From G11 sp947167445 (GTDB lineage: Bacteria; Bacillota; Clostridia; Lachnospirales; Lachnospiraceae): DNA of 64,000 nucleotides. The stretch covers positions 1-64,000 of the forward strand of contig CAMVID010000016.1 in NCBI GenBank assembly GCA_947167445.1, written 5' to 3'. Below, piece after piece: positions 26,856-35,594 of the stretch. The notes under the pieces were generated by a model. It made no database searches. It saw only the letters and a program-made list of their open reading frames with translations, and was not told the origin of the DNA. The stretch's first letter is position 1. Each line of letters begins with the position of its first letter. The translations under genes were made by a program, and so were the position numbers.

Positions 26856-29120
26856 TTATACTCTGTTGTAATTGATAAGGCAGCCCTTAAGAATAATCTC
26901 TCTCTCCTCGTCTGTAAGGTTTCCGAGGGTCATCTCAAAAGGAACAAGTCCCTTGTCTGTAACTGTGTATGCCTTAATGACTTCAGCCTTGGTCTCCACC
27001 GCCTTCTTAATCTCGGGGATAAAGATGTAATCAAGTCTCTTGAAGGGAAGGTCTCCCTCCTTGATAATGAAGGGAAGCATACCCCAGTTAATAAGGTTGG
27101 AGCGATATCTCTTGGTGGCATATTCGTTAGCAATGTTAGCCCAGCCTCCAAGAACCTTCTGGCAGCTGGCTGCCTGCTCTCTTGCGGAACCGTCGCCGGG
27201 TTTAACCGCAAAGATTGTGGAACCATAGCCACAAATCTTACAGGAGATGTCAGGGAACTCTGCCTTGATTGCTTCCATTACAGGCTTGATATCAGGCTTT
27301 CCGTCCTTGGCGCAATTACCTTCTTCAACTGCCTTCTGAGCTTTCTGCATATCCTTTGCAAGACCTACGTACTCAGGATCCTTTCTTGAGAGGGTAAACT
27401 CTGCAAGGCCTAAAGGATTAGATCTGTAGCTTGAGGTCTCACCTGAAGGAATAAGCTCATCAGTGGTGGTTACGGGATCGTGAATCTCTGATACCACTCT
27501 TAATACGAGGTTGTCGGGCAGGGGTGACATCTTGGGCCAGTCCTTAATGTTGGGACCAAACTGGATTTCCTGGTTGGGATCCGCAACGCCCTTTGAATCA
27601 AATACACGATTCTCGTAAATCTTGGTGTCAAAGTGATATTTGTACTTTCCAAATGTACCCTCAAACTCTGTTGCAGGAGTAAGGTAACCTTTGTTGGCTG
27701 CCGTAGCGGCAATTGATCTTGCATCCATAAGTGCAACGGATGCAATCTGTCCGCTCTGAAGCTTACTTCCCTCACGGTTAGGGAAGTTACGGGTCGAGTG
27801 TCTGATGGAGAAGCCGTTGTTTGCAGGTGTGTCTCCTGCGCCGAAGCAGGGTCCGCAGAATGCTGTCTTAAGCACTGCACCGCTCTCCATAAGTTTCGCT
27901 GCGGAACCGTTCTTGATAAGTTCCATGTATATGGGCATTGATGCGGGATATACACTGAAGGTAAAACCGTCAGAACCTATGAACTTGCCATCCATGATGT
28001 CTGCGGCAGCACAGATATTCTCGAATCCGCCGCCGGCACATCCTGCGATGATGCCCTGGTCTACGTAAAGTTTTCCGTTCTTAATCTTGTCTCTTAAAGT
28101 GAAGTTTACATTCTCACCCAGAGATACTTTCGCTTTTGCCTCAACATCAGCTAAGATGTCCGAAAGATTAGCGTTTAGCTCTTCGATGGTGTAAGTGTTG
28201 CTTGGATGGAAAGGCATGGCAATCATGGGCTTAACCTTAGAAAGGTCAATCTTTATGACGCCGTCATAGTAAGCCACATCAGCGGGCTTAAGCTCCTTGT
28301 AATCCTCAGGTCTGTTATGGATTGCGTAGAACTCTTCGATTTCTGCATCTGTCTGCCAGATGGATGAAAGACAGGTGGTTTCGGTGGTCATTACGTCAAC
28401 GCCGATTCTGAAATCTGCGGAAAGTTTAGCCACACCGGGTCCTACGAACTCCATTACCTTGTTCTTAACATAGCCGTTCTTAAATACTGCGCCGATTATG
28501 GCAAGAGCCACGTCCTGAGGTCCAACGCCAAATGTTGGTTCACCCTCCATGTAAACAGCCACTACGCCGGGTCTATCAATGTCGTAGGTCTGGTTAAGAA
28601 GCTGCTTAACAAGCTCGGGACCGCCTTCACCCATAGCCATGGTACCAAGGGCACCGTAACGGGTGTGGGAGTCGGAACCAAGGATCATTCTGCCGCCCCC
28701 TGCCAGCATCTCACGGGCAAACTGGTGGATTACCGCCTGGTGAGGAGGAACGTAGATTCCGCCGTATCTTTTGGCACAGGTAAGTCCAAACATGTGGTCA
28801 TCTTCGTTGATGGTGCCGCCTACTGCGCAAAGTGAATTGTGGCAGTTGGTAAGAACATAGGGCATGGGGAATTTCTCAAGTCCCGATGCTCTTGCTGTCT
28901 GAATGATACCTACAAATGTGATGTCATGGGATGTAAGCTTATCAAAACGAATTTTAAGCTTATCCATGTTATCGGATGTGTTGTGAGCCTTAAGGATGCC
29001 ATATGCCATGGTTCCCTTTAAAGCCTCTTCCTTGTTGTAGCCTGAAGCTTCACCTGAATTCTCCTCAATAAGGGTAGTGCCCTTAACCAGGTAAGCTCCG
29101 CCTTTTGTTAATTCGATCAT
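26856..29120 (-). CDS. Aconitase-family hydratase (YbhJ-like)
   Basis: 754 residues, the length of the E. coli YbhJ hydratase rather than classical AcnA/AcnB. Aconitase signatures: TNCHNSLCAVGG, GSDSHTRYGALGTMAMGEGG, GCAGGG and FCGPCFGAGDTPANNG, the last holding the paired Fe-S cysteines, with the C-terminal swivel domain intact (YATKRYRSNLINWGMLPF). It probably hydrates a small carboxylic acid; citrate use is not proven. It is 25 bp downstream of glgP and may share its transcript. Confidence 0.88.
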   Translation of the reverse strand: MIELTKGGAYLVKGTTLIEENSGEASGYNKEEALKGTMAYGILKAHNTSDNMDKLKIRFDKLTSHDITFVGIIQTARASGLEKFPMPYVLTNCHNSLCAVGGTINEDDHMFGLTCAKRYGGIYVPPHQAVIHQFAREMLAGGGRMILGSDSHTRYGALGTMAMGEGGPELVKQLLNQTYDIDRPGVVAVYMEGEPTFGVGPQDVALAIIGAVFKNGYVKNKVMEFVGPGVAKLSADFRIGVDVMTTETTCLSSIWQTDAEIEEFYAIHNRPEDYKELKPADVAYYDGVIKIDLSKVKPMIAMPFHPSNTYTIEELNANLSDILADVEAKAKVSLGENVNFTLRDKIKNGKLYVDQGIIAGCAGGGFENICAAADIMDGKFIGSDGFTFSVYPASMPIYMELIKNGSAAKLMESGAVLKTAFCGPCFGAGDTPANNGFSIRHSTRNFPNREGSKLQSGQIASVALMDARSIAATAANKGYLTPATEFEGTFGKYKYHFDTKIYENRVFDSKGVADPNQEIQFGPNIKDWPKMSPLPDNLVLRVVSEIHDPVTTTDELIPSGETSSYRSNPLGLAEFTLSRKDPEYVGLAKDMQKAQKAVEEGNCAKDGKPDIKPVMEAIKAEFPDISCKICGYGSTIFAVKPGDGSAREQAASCQKVLGGWANIANEYATKRYRSNLINWGMLPFIIKEGDLPFKRLDYIFIPEIKKAVETKAEVIKAYTVTDKGLVPFEMTLGNLTDEEREIILKGCLINYNRV

Positions 29121-29145
29121 GCTGATATTTTTCCTTTATTATTAA

Positions 29146-31623
29146 TTATTTGAGTGTCACCTTATCAAGATGCCAGATGTCGTCCACATACTCTTGTATT
29201 GTTCTGTCTGAGGTGAACTTTCCGGCGCTTGCCACATTAAGCATTGCCATCTTCGCCCATCTCTTCTCATCCTTATAGGCTTCCTCAATTCTTTCATGAG
29301 CTTCGGCGTAGGATCTGAAGTCCTTTAAGATAAAGTAAGTATCGGCTCTTGAAGAGTTCTGAGTGTTAAGGAGTGAGTTATATAAGGGTCTGAACAGATC
29401 CGGGTCACCCTGTGCAAAGGTGCCGTTTATAAGCTGCATGAGAACCTTTCTGATATCAGGGTCTGAATTAAAGATATCATTGGGGTTATAGCCACCGCGC
29501 TGCTCGTAGTTTATTACCTCTTCTGATGATAATCCGAAGATAAAAGCGTTTTCTTCTCCAACTTCCTCAACAATCTCAACGTTGGCGCCGTCCATGGTTC
29601 CTATGGTAACCGCACCGTTAAGCATGAACTTCATGTTACCGGTTCCGGAGGCTTCCTTACTGGCCGTTGAAATCTGTTCGGAAATATCTGCCGCAGCGAA
29701 GATAATCTCTGCATTTGATACTCTGTAATCCTCGATGAAGACCACCTTTAACTTTCCGTTAATTACGGGGTCGTTGTTAACCACATCCGCAACGGAATTA
29801 ATGAGCTTAATGGTGAGCTTTGCCGTAGCGTAGCCCGCTGCTGCTTTTGCCCCGAAAATAAAGGTACGGGGAGTGAAGTCCATCTCGGGATGCTCTTTAA
29901 GGTTGTTGTAGAGGTAAATTACGTGAAGGATGTTTAAGAGCTGTCTCTTATACTCGTGGAGTCTCTTAACCTGCACGTCAAAAATCGACCTGGGATCAAC
30001 TTCGATGCCATTATGCTCCGCAATGTACTCCGCAAGGCGAACCTTGTTTCTGTACTTGATGTTCATAAACTCCTGCTGAGCCTTGGCATCATCTGCATAA
30101 ACTTTCAGTTTCGCAATCTGAGGCAGGTCTGTAATCCAGTCATCCCCAATCTTTCCTGTTACGAAATCCGCAAGCAAGGGATTGCCGTGAAGAAGGAAAC
30201 GACGCTGGGTAATACCGTTGGTCTTATTGTTGAACTTCTCGGGATACATCTCATAGAAGTCCTTAAGTTCCTGATTCTTTAAGATTTCGGTGTGAAGTCT
30301 TGCAACGCCGTTTACGGAAAAGCCCGTTACGATTGCAAGGTGAGCCATCTTAACCTGGCCGTCGTAGATGATGGCCATCTTTCTGATTTTCTCATCCACA
30401 TTTACACCGGTGTTATCGTATTTATCATGAATCTGACGGATGAATCTGGAGTTGATTTCCTCGATAATCTGGTAGATTCTGGGAAGAAGTCTTGAGAAGA
30501 GCTCAATGGGCCATTTCTCCAAAGCTTCCGACATGATTGTGTGGTTGGTGTAAGCACAGGTCTTGGAGGTAACCTCCCATGCTTCCTCCCATGTGAAATA
30601 ATGCTCATCCATGAGGATTCTCATGAGCTCTGCAATAGCCACTGTGGGATGTGTATCGTTAAGCTGGAACACAACCTTCTCGTGGAACTTATGAAGGTCA
30701 TCATGTTTTCTTAAATACTTCTCAACTGCTTCCTGAACGGAGGCTGAAATGAAGAAGTACTGCTGTTTAAGTCTTAATTCCTTGCCGGCATAGTGGTTGT
30801 CGTTGGGGTAAAGAACCTCACAGATATTTCTTGCCAGGTTCTCCTGCTCAACGGCTCTCTGGTAATCACCCTTGTCAAAGGACTCAAGCTTAAAGCACTC
30901 AACAGGCTCTGCGTCCCAGATTCTTAAGGTGTTTACGATGCCATTACCATAACCCACGATAGGAAGGTCGTAGGGAATGGCCTTAACCGACTGATAATCT
31001 TCCTGGACGAAATTGTTTCTGCCCTTCTCGTCCATATATACATTTACATAGCCGCCAAATTTAACAATCTTGGTGTACTCGGGTCTTCTTAATTCAAAGG
31101 GATTTCCGTTAACAAGCCAGTTGTCGGGAACCTCCACCTGATAGCCGTCACGGATTTCCTGTTTAAACATTCCGTATCTGTATCTGATGCCGCAGCCGTA
31201 TGCGTTGTAGCCTAAGGTTGCAAGGGAATCAAGGAAGCATGCCGCAAGTCTTCCGAGACCGCCGTTTCCCAAAGCTGCATCGGGCTCCTGATCCTCAATC
31301 ACATCAAGGTTAAGTCCCAGTTCTTCAAGGGCTTCCTTTACGGCCTTGTAGGCCTTCAGATTTATAATGTTATTTCCGAGGGCACGTCCCATGAGAAACT
31401 CCATGGATAAATAGTAGAGTGTCTTGGGGTCTTCCTTCTCGTATTCTTTCTGGGTAGTAAGCCAGTGATCGACCACCGCATCTTTGATTGCGTAGGATAC
31501 TGCCTGGAAAATCTGCTGATCCGTAGCTTCCTCTAAGGTCTTACGGTACAGAGTTTTGACGTTATAGAGTACACTGCGTTTAAAAAGGTCTTTGTCGAAT
31601 TTCTGAATAGTGTTCTTCTTCAA
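29146..31623 (-). CDS. glgP: Glycogen/maltodextrin phosphorylase
   Basis: Releases glucose-1-phosphate from glycogen, 825 residues. The pyridoxal phosphate lysine lies in EASGTGNMKFMLNGA; N-terminal DAALGNGGLGRLAACF and QLNDTHP are typical of GT35. TTG start with AAGGAGGAG upstream; the next ATG would remove conserved sequence. A promoter precedes it. Together with glgC-glgD at 60-62 kb it points to glycogen storage and turnover. Confidence 0.97.
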   Translation of the reverse strand: MKKNTIQKFDKDLFKRSVLYNVKTLYRKTLEEATDQQIFQAVSYAIKDAVVDHWLTTQKEYEKEDPKTLYYLSMEFLMGRALGNNIINLKAYKAVKEALEELGLNLDVIEDQEPDAALGNGGLGRLAACFLDSLATLGYNAYGCGIRYRYGMFKQEIRDGYQVEVPDNWLVNGNPFELRRPEYTKIVKFGGYVNVYMDEKGRNNFVQEDYQSVKAIPYDLPIVGYGNGIVNTLRIWDAEPVECFKLESFDKGDYQRAVEQENLARNICEVLYPNDNHYAGKELRLKQQYFFISASVQEAVEKYLRKHDDLHKFHEKVVFQLNDTHPTVAIAELMRILMDEHYFTWEEAWEVTSKTCAYTNHTIMSEALEKWPIELFSRLLPRIYQIIEEINSRFIRQIHDKYDNTGVNVDEKIRKMAIIYDGQVKMAHLAIVTGFSVNGVARLHTEILKNQELKDFYEMYPEKFNNKTNGITQRRFLLHGNPLLADFVTGKIGDDWITDLPQIAKLKVYADDAKAQQEFMNIKYRNKVRLAEYIAEHNGIEVDPRSIFDVQVKRLHEYKRQLLNILHVIYLYNNLKEHPEMDFTPRTFIFGAKAAAGYATAKLTIKLINSVADVVNNDPVINGKLKVVFIEDYRVSNAEIIFAAADISEQISTASKEASGTGNMKFMLNGAVTIGTMDGANVEIVEEVGEENAFIFGLSSEEVINYEQRGGYNPNDIFNSDPDIRKVLMQLINGTFAQGDPDLFRPLYNSLLNTQNSSRADTYFILKDFRSYAEAHERIEEAYKDEKRWAKMAMLNVASAGKFTSDRTIQEYVDDIWHLDKVTLK

Positions 31624-31657
31624 AATTTACTCCTCCTTAAAAGCCAAGATTGTTTTT

Positions 31658-31686
31658 ATTTTAGCCTATTTTCTGCATATTTACAA
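31658..31686 (-). promoter_or_regulatory. Promoter of glgP
   Basis: On the minus strand TTGTAA, 17 bases, TAAAAT, about 35 bases ahead of the TTG start. No operator-like palindrome seen. Confidence 0.65.
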
Positions 31687-31742
31687 CGATGTATGAAAAA
31701 TTCTCCTTTTCTCCCCTGTCACATCGGGGCTATAATATGGTT

Positions 31743-33239
31743 ATGAAGTCCAAAACTTTCCCGATTATTACAACTGCATGCATTGCAAGTCTTCTTGTAT
31801 CCTGCTCGGTTCCAGGTTTCAGGATGGAGTATGCCACAGAGACTGAGGAATTCCTCAGCATGAATGAGGAGCCCCATCTTTATGACAGCGTTCCTGTGGT
31901 TATTCCCCACATCGTTACGGATAAGGCGGGCTTTGAAACGGAAGCTGAGAAAGTTGTGGTTTTTACCTCAGATTCACTGCCTCAGACCTTTGATGTCATG
32001 GACGCCGATACGGGAAAGAGAGTCTACAGCGGAGTCGTGAAGACCAAGAGACACCCTGCGGGCGGTACTGCGCCTTTGGGATACGGGAATTTCACCGACC
32101 TTAAGAAAAACGGAAGTTACTATATTAAATGCCCGGGCCTTGGGGAAAGCTATCCCTTTGTGGTTACCGACGAGTTAATAAGAGGCATTGTGCCCGACGC
32201 TTTGGATGTTCTTGATATGGTAAGGGAGAAAAGAATCTCCGTAAAGGCCAGGGACACCAAGGGGGCGGAGATTGAGAAGATTATCCAGGGTGGCTGGATT
32301 ACGGACGAAAACGGAACCCAGGAAGTGGAGATTGCCGCCGAGACCATGATGACGCTTCTTACGGCCTACGAGCTTTTCCCTCAGTCCTTCGCTGAGTTCA
32401 CAAACGATGCAGGTGACATTCGAATTCTTGACCAGCTCTATCACGAGTCTGTGTGGATGCTTTCTTTGCAGGATGAGACTTCGGGTGGCGTTTTCAAGAG
32501 CCTTTACACCGTTAACGACAACGTGTCTGTAACCTATAACCTGGCTCCCGTTGATTATGCAGCCAGCGCAGCTTTCGCAGCTGTTATGGCGAAGTTTTCC
32601 TATGTATATAAGGACGTGGATGCGGAGTACGCCTCCATCTGTCTTAAGGCCGCGGACATGGCCTGGAAGTATCTGGAGAAGGAAAAAGCCATATCTTCCT
32701 CCTCATCCTCAGCTTCTGTTTTGGCCGCCGCTGCAGTGGAATTATACAGGGCTTCGGGCCTTCAAAGCTACTACACCTACGCCAACGAGCTGTTGCCTTC
32801 AAGCGTTGATATTGAAACCGACCACTGGAATCTTTATTCATCGGTTACATACATGCTTACCAGGAAGGCCGTTTCCGTTGGAAAATGCCAGTCCCTTATG
32901 AAGAATCTTATGAAAAACGGGGAGATTATCTCTCAGGCAGCCAGAGACGATTCCTTTATGGTTTCTGTCATAGACGGGGATGATTCCTTCGAAAGTCTTC
33001 TTTGGAACATGGTGATTCTTTCCACCTCAAACTACGTCCTCACCAATGATGAGTACGCCAGCGTAATAAGTAACCATGAGCATTATTTTAGAGGTCGGAA
33101 TTTTACCTCAGAAGATTATATATACGAAAAAGATGAGTATAAATTAAAGGATCTGCGAAGCAATGCAGCTTACATCTACATGCTTGCACAAATCCTTTCA
33201 GGTGACTACTTTGTGGCGCCGTCTGATAACGACTATTGA
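31743..33239 (+). CDS. GH9-like lipoprotein lacking catalytic residues
   Basis: 498 residues with a signal peptide and lipobox LLVSCS. Residues about 40-140 resemble the cellulase N-terminal Ig-like domain (VVVFTSDSLPQTFDVMDADTG); the rest looks like a GH9 (alpha/alpha)6 barrel. In GH9 enzymes a GGxxDAGD motif carries the nucleophile and base aspartates; here the corresponding GGWITDENG lacks DAGD. The C-terminal HYFRGRN keeps the shape of the His-containing motif, but the acid Glu position reads NAA. It is probably a binding or scaffold protein rather than a cellulase. The start has no ribosome site: TATAAT at 31731-31736 is so close that the mRNA may begin at or near this ATG (ATGs at 31689 and 31737 also in frame). 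Confidence 0.7.
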   Translation: MKSKTFPIITTACIASLLVSCSVPGFRMEYATETEEFLSMNEEPHLYDSVPVVIPHIVTDKAGFETEAEKVVVFTSDSLPQTFDVMDADTGKRVYSGVVKTKRHPAGGTAPLGYGNFTDLKKNGSYYIKCPGLGESYPFVVTDELIRGIVPDALDVLDMVREKRISVKARDTKGAEIEKIIQGGWITDENGTQEVEIAAETMMTLLTAYELFPQSFAEFTNDAGDIRILDQLYHESVWMLSLQDETSGGVFKSLYTVNDNVSVTYNLAPVDYAASAAFAAVMAKFSYVYKDVDAEYASICLKAADMAWKYLEKEKAISSSSSSASVLAAAAVELYRASGLQSYYTYANELLPSSVDIETDHWNLYSSVTYMLTRKAVSVGKCQSLMKNLMKNGEIISQAARDDSFMVSVIDGDDSFESLLWNMVILSTSNYVLTNDEYASVISNHEHYFRGRNFTSEDYIYEKDEYKLKDLRSNAAYIYMLAQILSGDYFVAPSDNDY

Positions 33240-33263
33240 TTCGTCGTCTGTTGCGATTCGCTT

Positions 33264-34007
33264 TTATTGATTGGCTACTTCCTGCTTGATGGCGAAGTAG
33301 GCGTCCTCGATAAGCTTCTGAGTGTAGGCTCCGATGTGCTTTGCCTCCTCCTTCTCCATTGCCTTCATGTCAATGGGGGGCAGGTATTGAAGCACCACGT
33401 GGGCCTTCTTTACTTTGGGGAAATGGTCCTCAAAAATCGCCGCCGAGTTGTAGAAAACGAAGGGCTGAATGAGGCATCCGCTCTTCTGGGCAATCTTGAA
33501 GCTGCCCTCATGGAAGGGAAGGAAGGTTCCCTCCTCCTTGTTTCTGGTGCCCTCGGGGAATATGCAGATGGAGTAGCCCTCTTTTACTAGGTCAATGGCT
33601 TTAAGGATAATGCTAAGACCCTGCTTGATATCGCTTCTGTCAAGGAAAAGGCAGTTAAGGTTCACCATCCACTGAGCAAGGAAGGGGACCTTTTTGTTTT
33701 CCTTCTTTGAGATGTAGCCTGTAACCCTCTTTACGTACATCATGCTGATTACGATGTCGAAAAAGCTTCTATGGTTACCAACGTAGAGTACAGGCTGGTC
33801 CTCGGGCACGTTCTCAAGGCCTCTCACCTCAAGCCTTGTGCCTGCAAGCCAAACGATTGTTGAAAATACCCACTTTATTATGCTTAAGCTTATGTTTCTC
33901 ATGGCCTTCTTGTTAAACACGCCGATGAGCCATGTGATGGGAAGCAGAATAATGCTTACGATAAAGAAAATTAAAATAAATAAAATAATAATTATGAATC
34001 TGATCAT
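33264..34007 (-). CDS. plsC: 1-acyl-sn-glycerol-3-phosphate acyltransferase
   Basis: 247 residues with an N-terminal hydrophobic anchor. The acyltransferase motifs are NHRSFFD (HX4D), FLDRSDIKQG, FPEGTRN and a later proline-rich block. Makes phosphatidic acid at the inner membrane face. ATG preceded by GGAGGAAC. Convergent with the GH9-like gene. Confidence 0.93.
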   Translation of the reverse strand: MIRFIIIILFILIFFIVSIILLPITWLIGVFNKKAMRNISLSIIKWVFSTIVWLAGTRLEVRGLENVPEDQPVLYVGNHRSFFDIVISMMYVKRVTGYISKKENKKVPFLAQWMVNLNCLFLDRSDIKQGLSIILKAIDLVKEGYSICIFPEGTRNKEEGTFLPFHEGSFKIAQKSGCLIQPFVFYNSAAIFEDHFPKVKKAHVVLQYLPPIDMKAMEKEEAKHIGAYTQKLIEDAYFAIKQEVANQ

Positions 34008-34228
34008 TTAAGTTCCTCCGGGTAAAATTCGTGGACGGATTCATTATAATTGGATAGAAGTTTTTTTACAAGTTGGGTTAAAGATTCTTACGATTTTACC
34101 GATATATATAATGACCATGGATGGTACTTCCGGCGGAGCATCTTGCCAATGCTTTGTTGGAGGTACTTTTTTGCCCTTTTTTAGGCAAAATCCGCAATAT
34201 CTATATCATTCCATAAGGAGGGAAAAAT

Positions 34229-35377
34229 ATGAAAATCAATTCTTTCAACCTCGGAATGGAATCCACCAATACCTACGTCGTGACCCAGGCTTATCAGAAG
34301 AAAGTCGTTGGCTCCTATGCAGGTAATGGTGCAAATATGCCCGGGAACTTTGCCGGCTTATTTGACAGGGACGTAAACAACCAATTGGACGGACAGACTT
34401 TGAAGAAAGGAGAGGAAGCTGTAGAAACTGTGGATTCTTCCACATCGGCGGAAAAGGATACGGCGGGGAATGCCGCAAGCGTTGACGAGATTCTTTCCAT
34501 GATGAGTTCCGGAAGGCCTTTATCAAGGATTTCCAAGGCTGAACGAATCACGGAATCCAATCCTTTAAGAGCCATGGATGAGTTCAGACAGCAGCTTATC
34601 AGGTACCTTGAAGAGCTCTTTAACAAGGGCAAAAAATATCGGGACAGCCTTCGTGAGGGGACATCCTTAGCAGAGTGCCACACTGAGGGTACTGAAGCCA
34701 CTGACCCAAGCCAGGTATCGCTCCTCTATGAGGAGAATTACTCATATACCGAGCACGAGGCCTATTCCTTCTCCACTTCAGGCACCGTTGTGGACTCCAC
34801 GGGACGGGAGATTCAGTTTAATCTGGATGTTTCCATGAGCCGAACCTTCTATGCCGAATATGGTCAAACCTTCGCCCAGGCTGTTAATTTCTGCGATCCT
34901 TTGGTTATAAATCTCGACAGCGACGTGGCTGAGATTTCCGACCAGAAATTCTTCTTTGATCTGGACAGTGACGGAATTAAGGATGAGATTCACGCCTTTG
35001 GCCCCGGCACGGGAATGTTGGCCCTTGACCTTAACGAAGACGGAGTTATAAACGATGGCCGTGAGCTTTTTGGCACCAAGACCGGGGACGGCTTCTATGA
35101 TCTTTCGAAGTACGATTCAGACCGAAACGGCTGGATTGATGAAAATGATGAAATCTGGAATAAGGTGAAAATCTGGGTTAAAGAGGCAGACGGCACCGAC
35201 ACACTCTACTCCCTTGCGGACAAGGGCGTAGGCGCCATCTATCTTGGCCGTCAGGCCACCAATTTCCACTATAAAGACGACGACAACCTTGACACTGCAC
35301 GCCTCCGCTCCACCGGAATGTTCCTCTACGAATCCGGTGTCGCCGGCACCGTGCAGCAGGTGGACCTGGCCGGGTAG
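34229..35377 (+). CDS. Protein with EF-hand-like calcium-binding repeats, function unknown
   Basis: 382 residues, no signal peptide. After a low-complexity Ser/Thr-rich first third it has acidic loops typical of calcium-binding repeats: DLDSDGIKDEIHAFGPGTG, ALDLNEDGVINDGRELFG and DSDRNGWIDENDEIW. The pattern matches a widespread family of surface or RTX-related proteins ending in a short VQQVDLA tail, which is present here. ATG preceded by AAGGAGGG. In the 34008-34228 gap I see a TATAAT at 34107 without a good -35 box, and a small GCC/GGC hairpin near 34171; no riboswitch class was recognised. Confidence 0.8.
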   Translation: MKINSFNLGMESTNTYVVTQAYQKKVVGSYAGNGANMPGNFAGLFDRDVNNQLDGQTLKKGEEAVETVDSSTSAEKDTAGNAASVDEILSMMSSGRPLSRISKAERITESNPLRAMDEFRQQLIRYLEELFNKGKKYRDSLREGTSLAECHTEGTEATDPSQVSLLYEENYSYTEHEAYSFSTSGTVVDSTGREIQFNLDVSMSRTFYAEYGQTFAQAVNFCDPLVINLDSDVAEISDQKFFFDLDSDGIKDEIHAFGPGTGMLALDLNEDGVINDGRELFGTKTGDGFYDLSKYDSDRNGWIDENDEIWNKVKIWVKEADGTDTLYSLADKGVGAIYLGRQATNFHYKDDDNLDTARLRSTGMFLYESGVAGTVQQVDLAG

Positions 35378-35404
35378 GCAGAACCAACAAGGCAGAACCA
35401 ACAA
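35377..35404 (+). repeat. Tandem 14-bp direct repeat
   Basis: GGCAGAACCAACAA occurs twice without a gap, at 35377-35390 and 35391-35404, right after the calcium-binding-protein stop codon and directly before the foldback element. It may be a slippage or insertion scar. Confidence 0.8.
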
Positions 35405-35541
35405 GGCCCGGAATCAATCATATGTCTCGAGGCGCGTTCGCACTACGCTTCGGACGTAGCCCTACTAAGCTCGTAAAAAACCTCGCTAAGTAGGAACGTC
35501 CTCAGAGTGCCTCTATGACATATGATATGATTCCGGGCCTT
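35403..35541. repeat. Large foldback element, copy A
   Basis: 139 bp, no ORF. Outer arms AAGGCCCGGAATC (35403-35415) and GATTCCGGGCCTT (35529-35541) are perfectly complementary; the stem continues with ATCATATGTC (35417-35426) and GACATATGAT (35517-35526). Inside, GTAGCCCTACTAAGCTCGT (35456-35474) pairs with CGCTAAGTAGGAACG (35484-35498). Copy B at 59743-59939 has the same inner core, reversed. Sits between convergent genes, so it could also terminate both. No protein gene; a structured RNA or non-autonomous mobile element is likely. Confidence 0.8.
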
Positions 35542-35549
35542 TCTTTATT

Positions 35550-35579
35550 GTGCAATCGGGGCCTGTCCCCAACCTGCAC
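35550..35579. repeat. GGGGCCTGTCCCC palindromic element
   Basis: GTGCAATC-GGGGCCTGTCCCC-AACC-TGCAC, the same short unit as at 72-102 and 1941-2003, placed between foldback copy A and the ileS stop codon. Confidence 0.8.
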
Positions 35580-35594
35580 ATCCGCCTTTGCGGT

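Noticed and set aside
34168..34190. Hairpin in the leader of the calcium-binding-repeat gene as a riboswitch
   Set aside because: A single short GCC/GGC stem without the conserved core of any class I recognise, including c-di-GMP ones.
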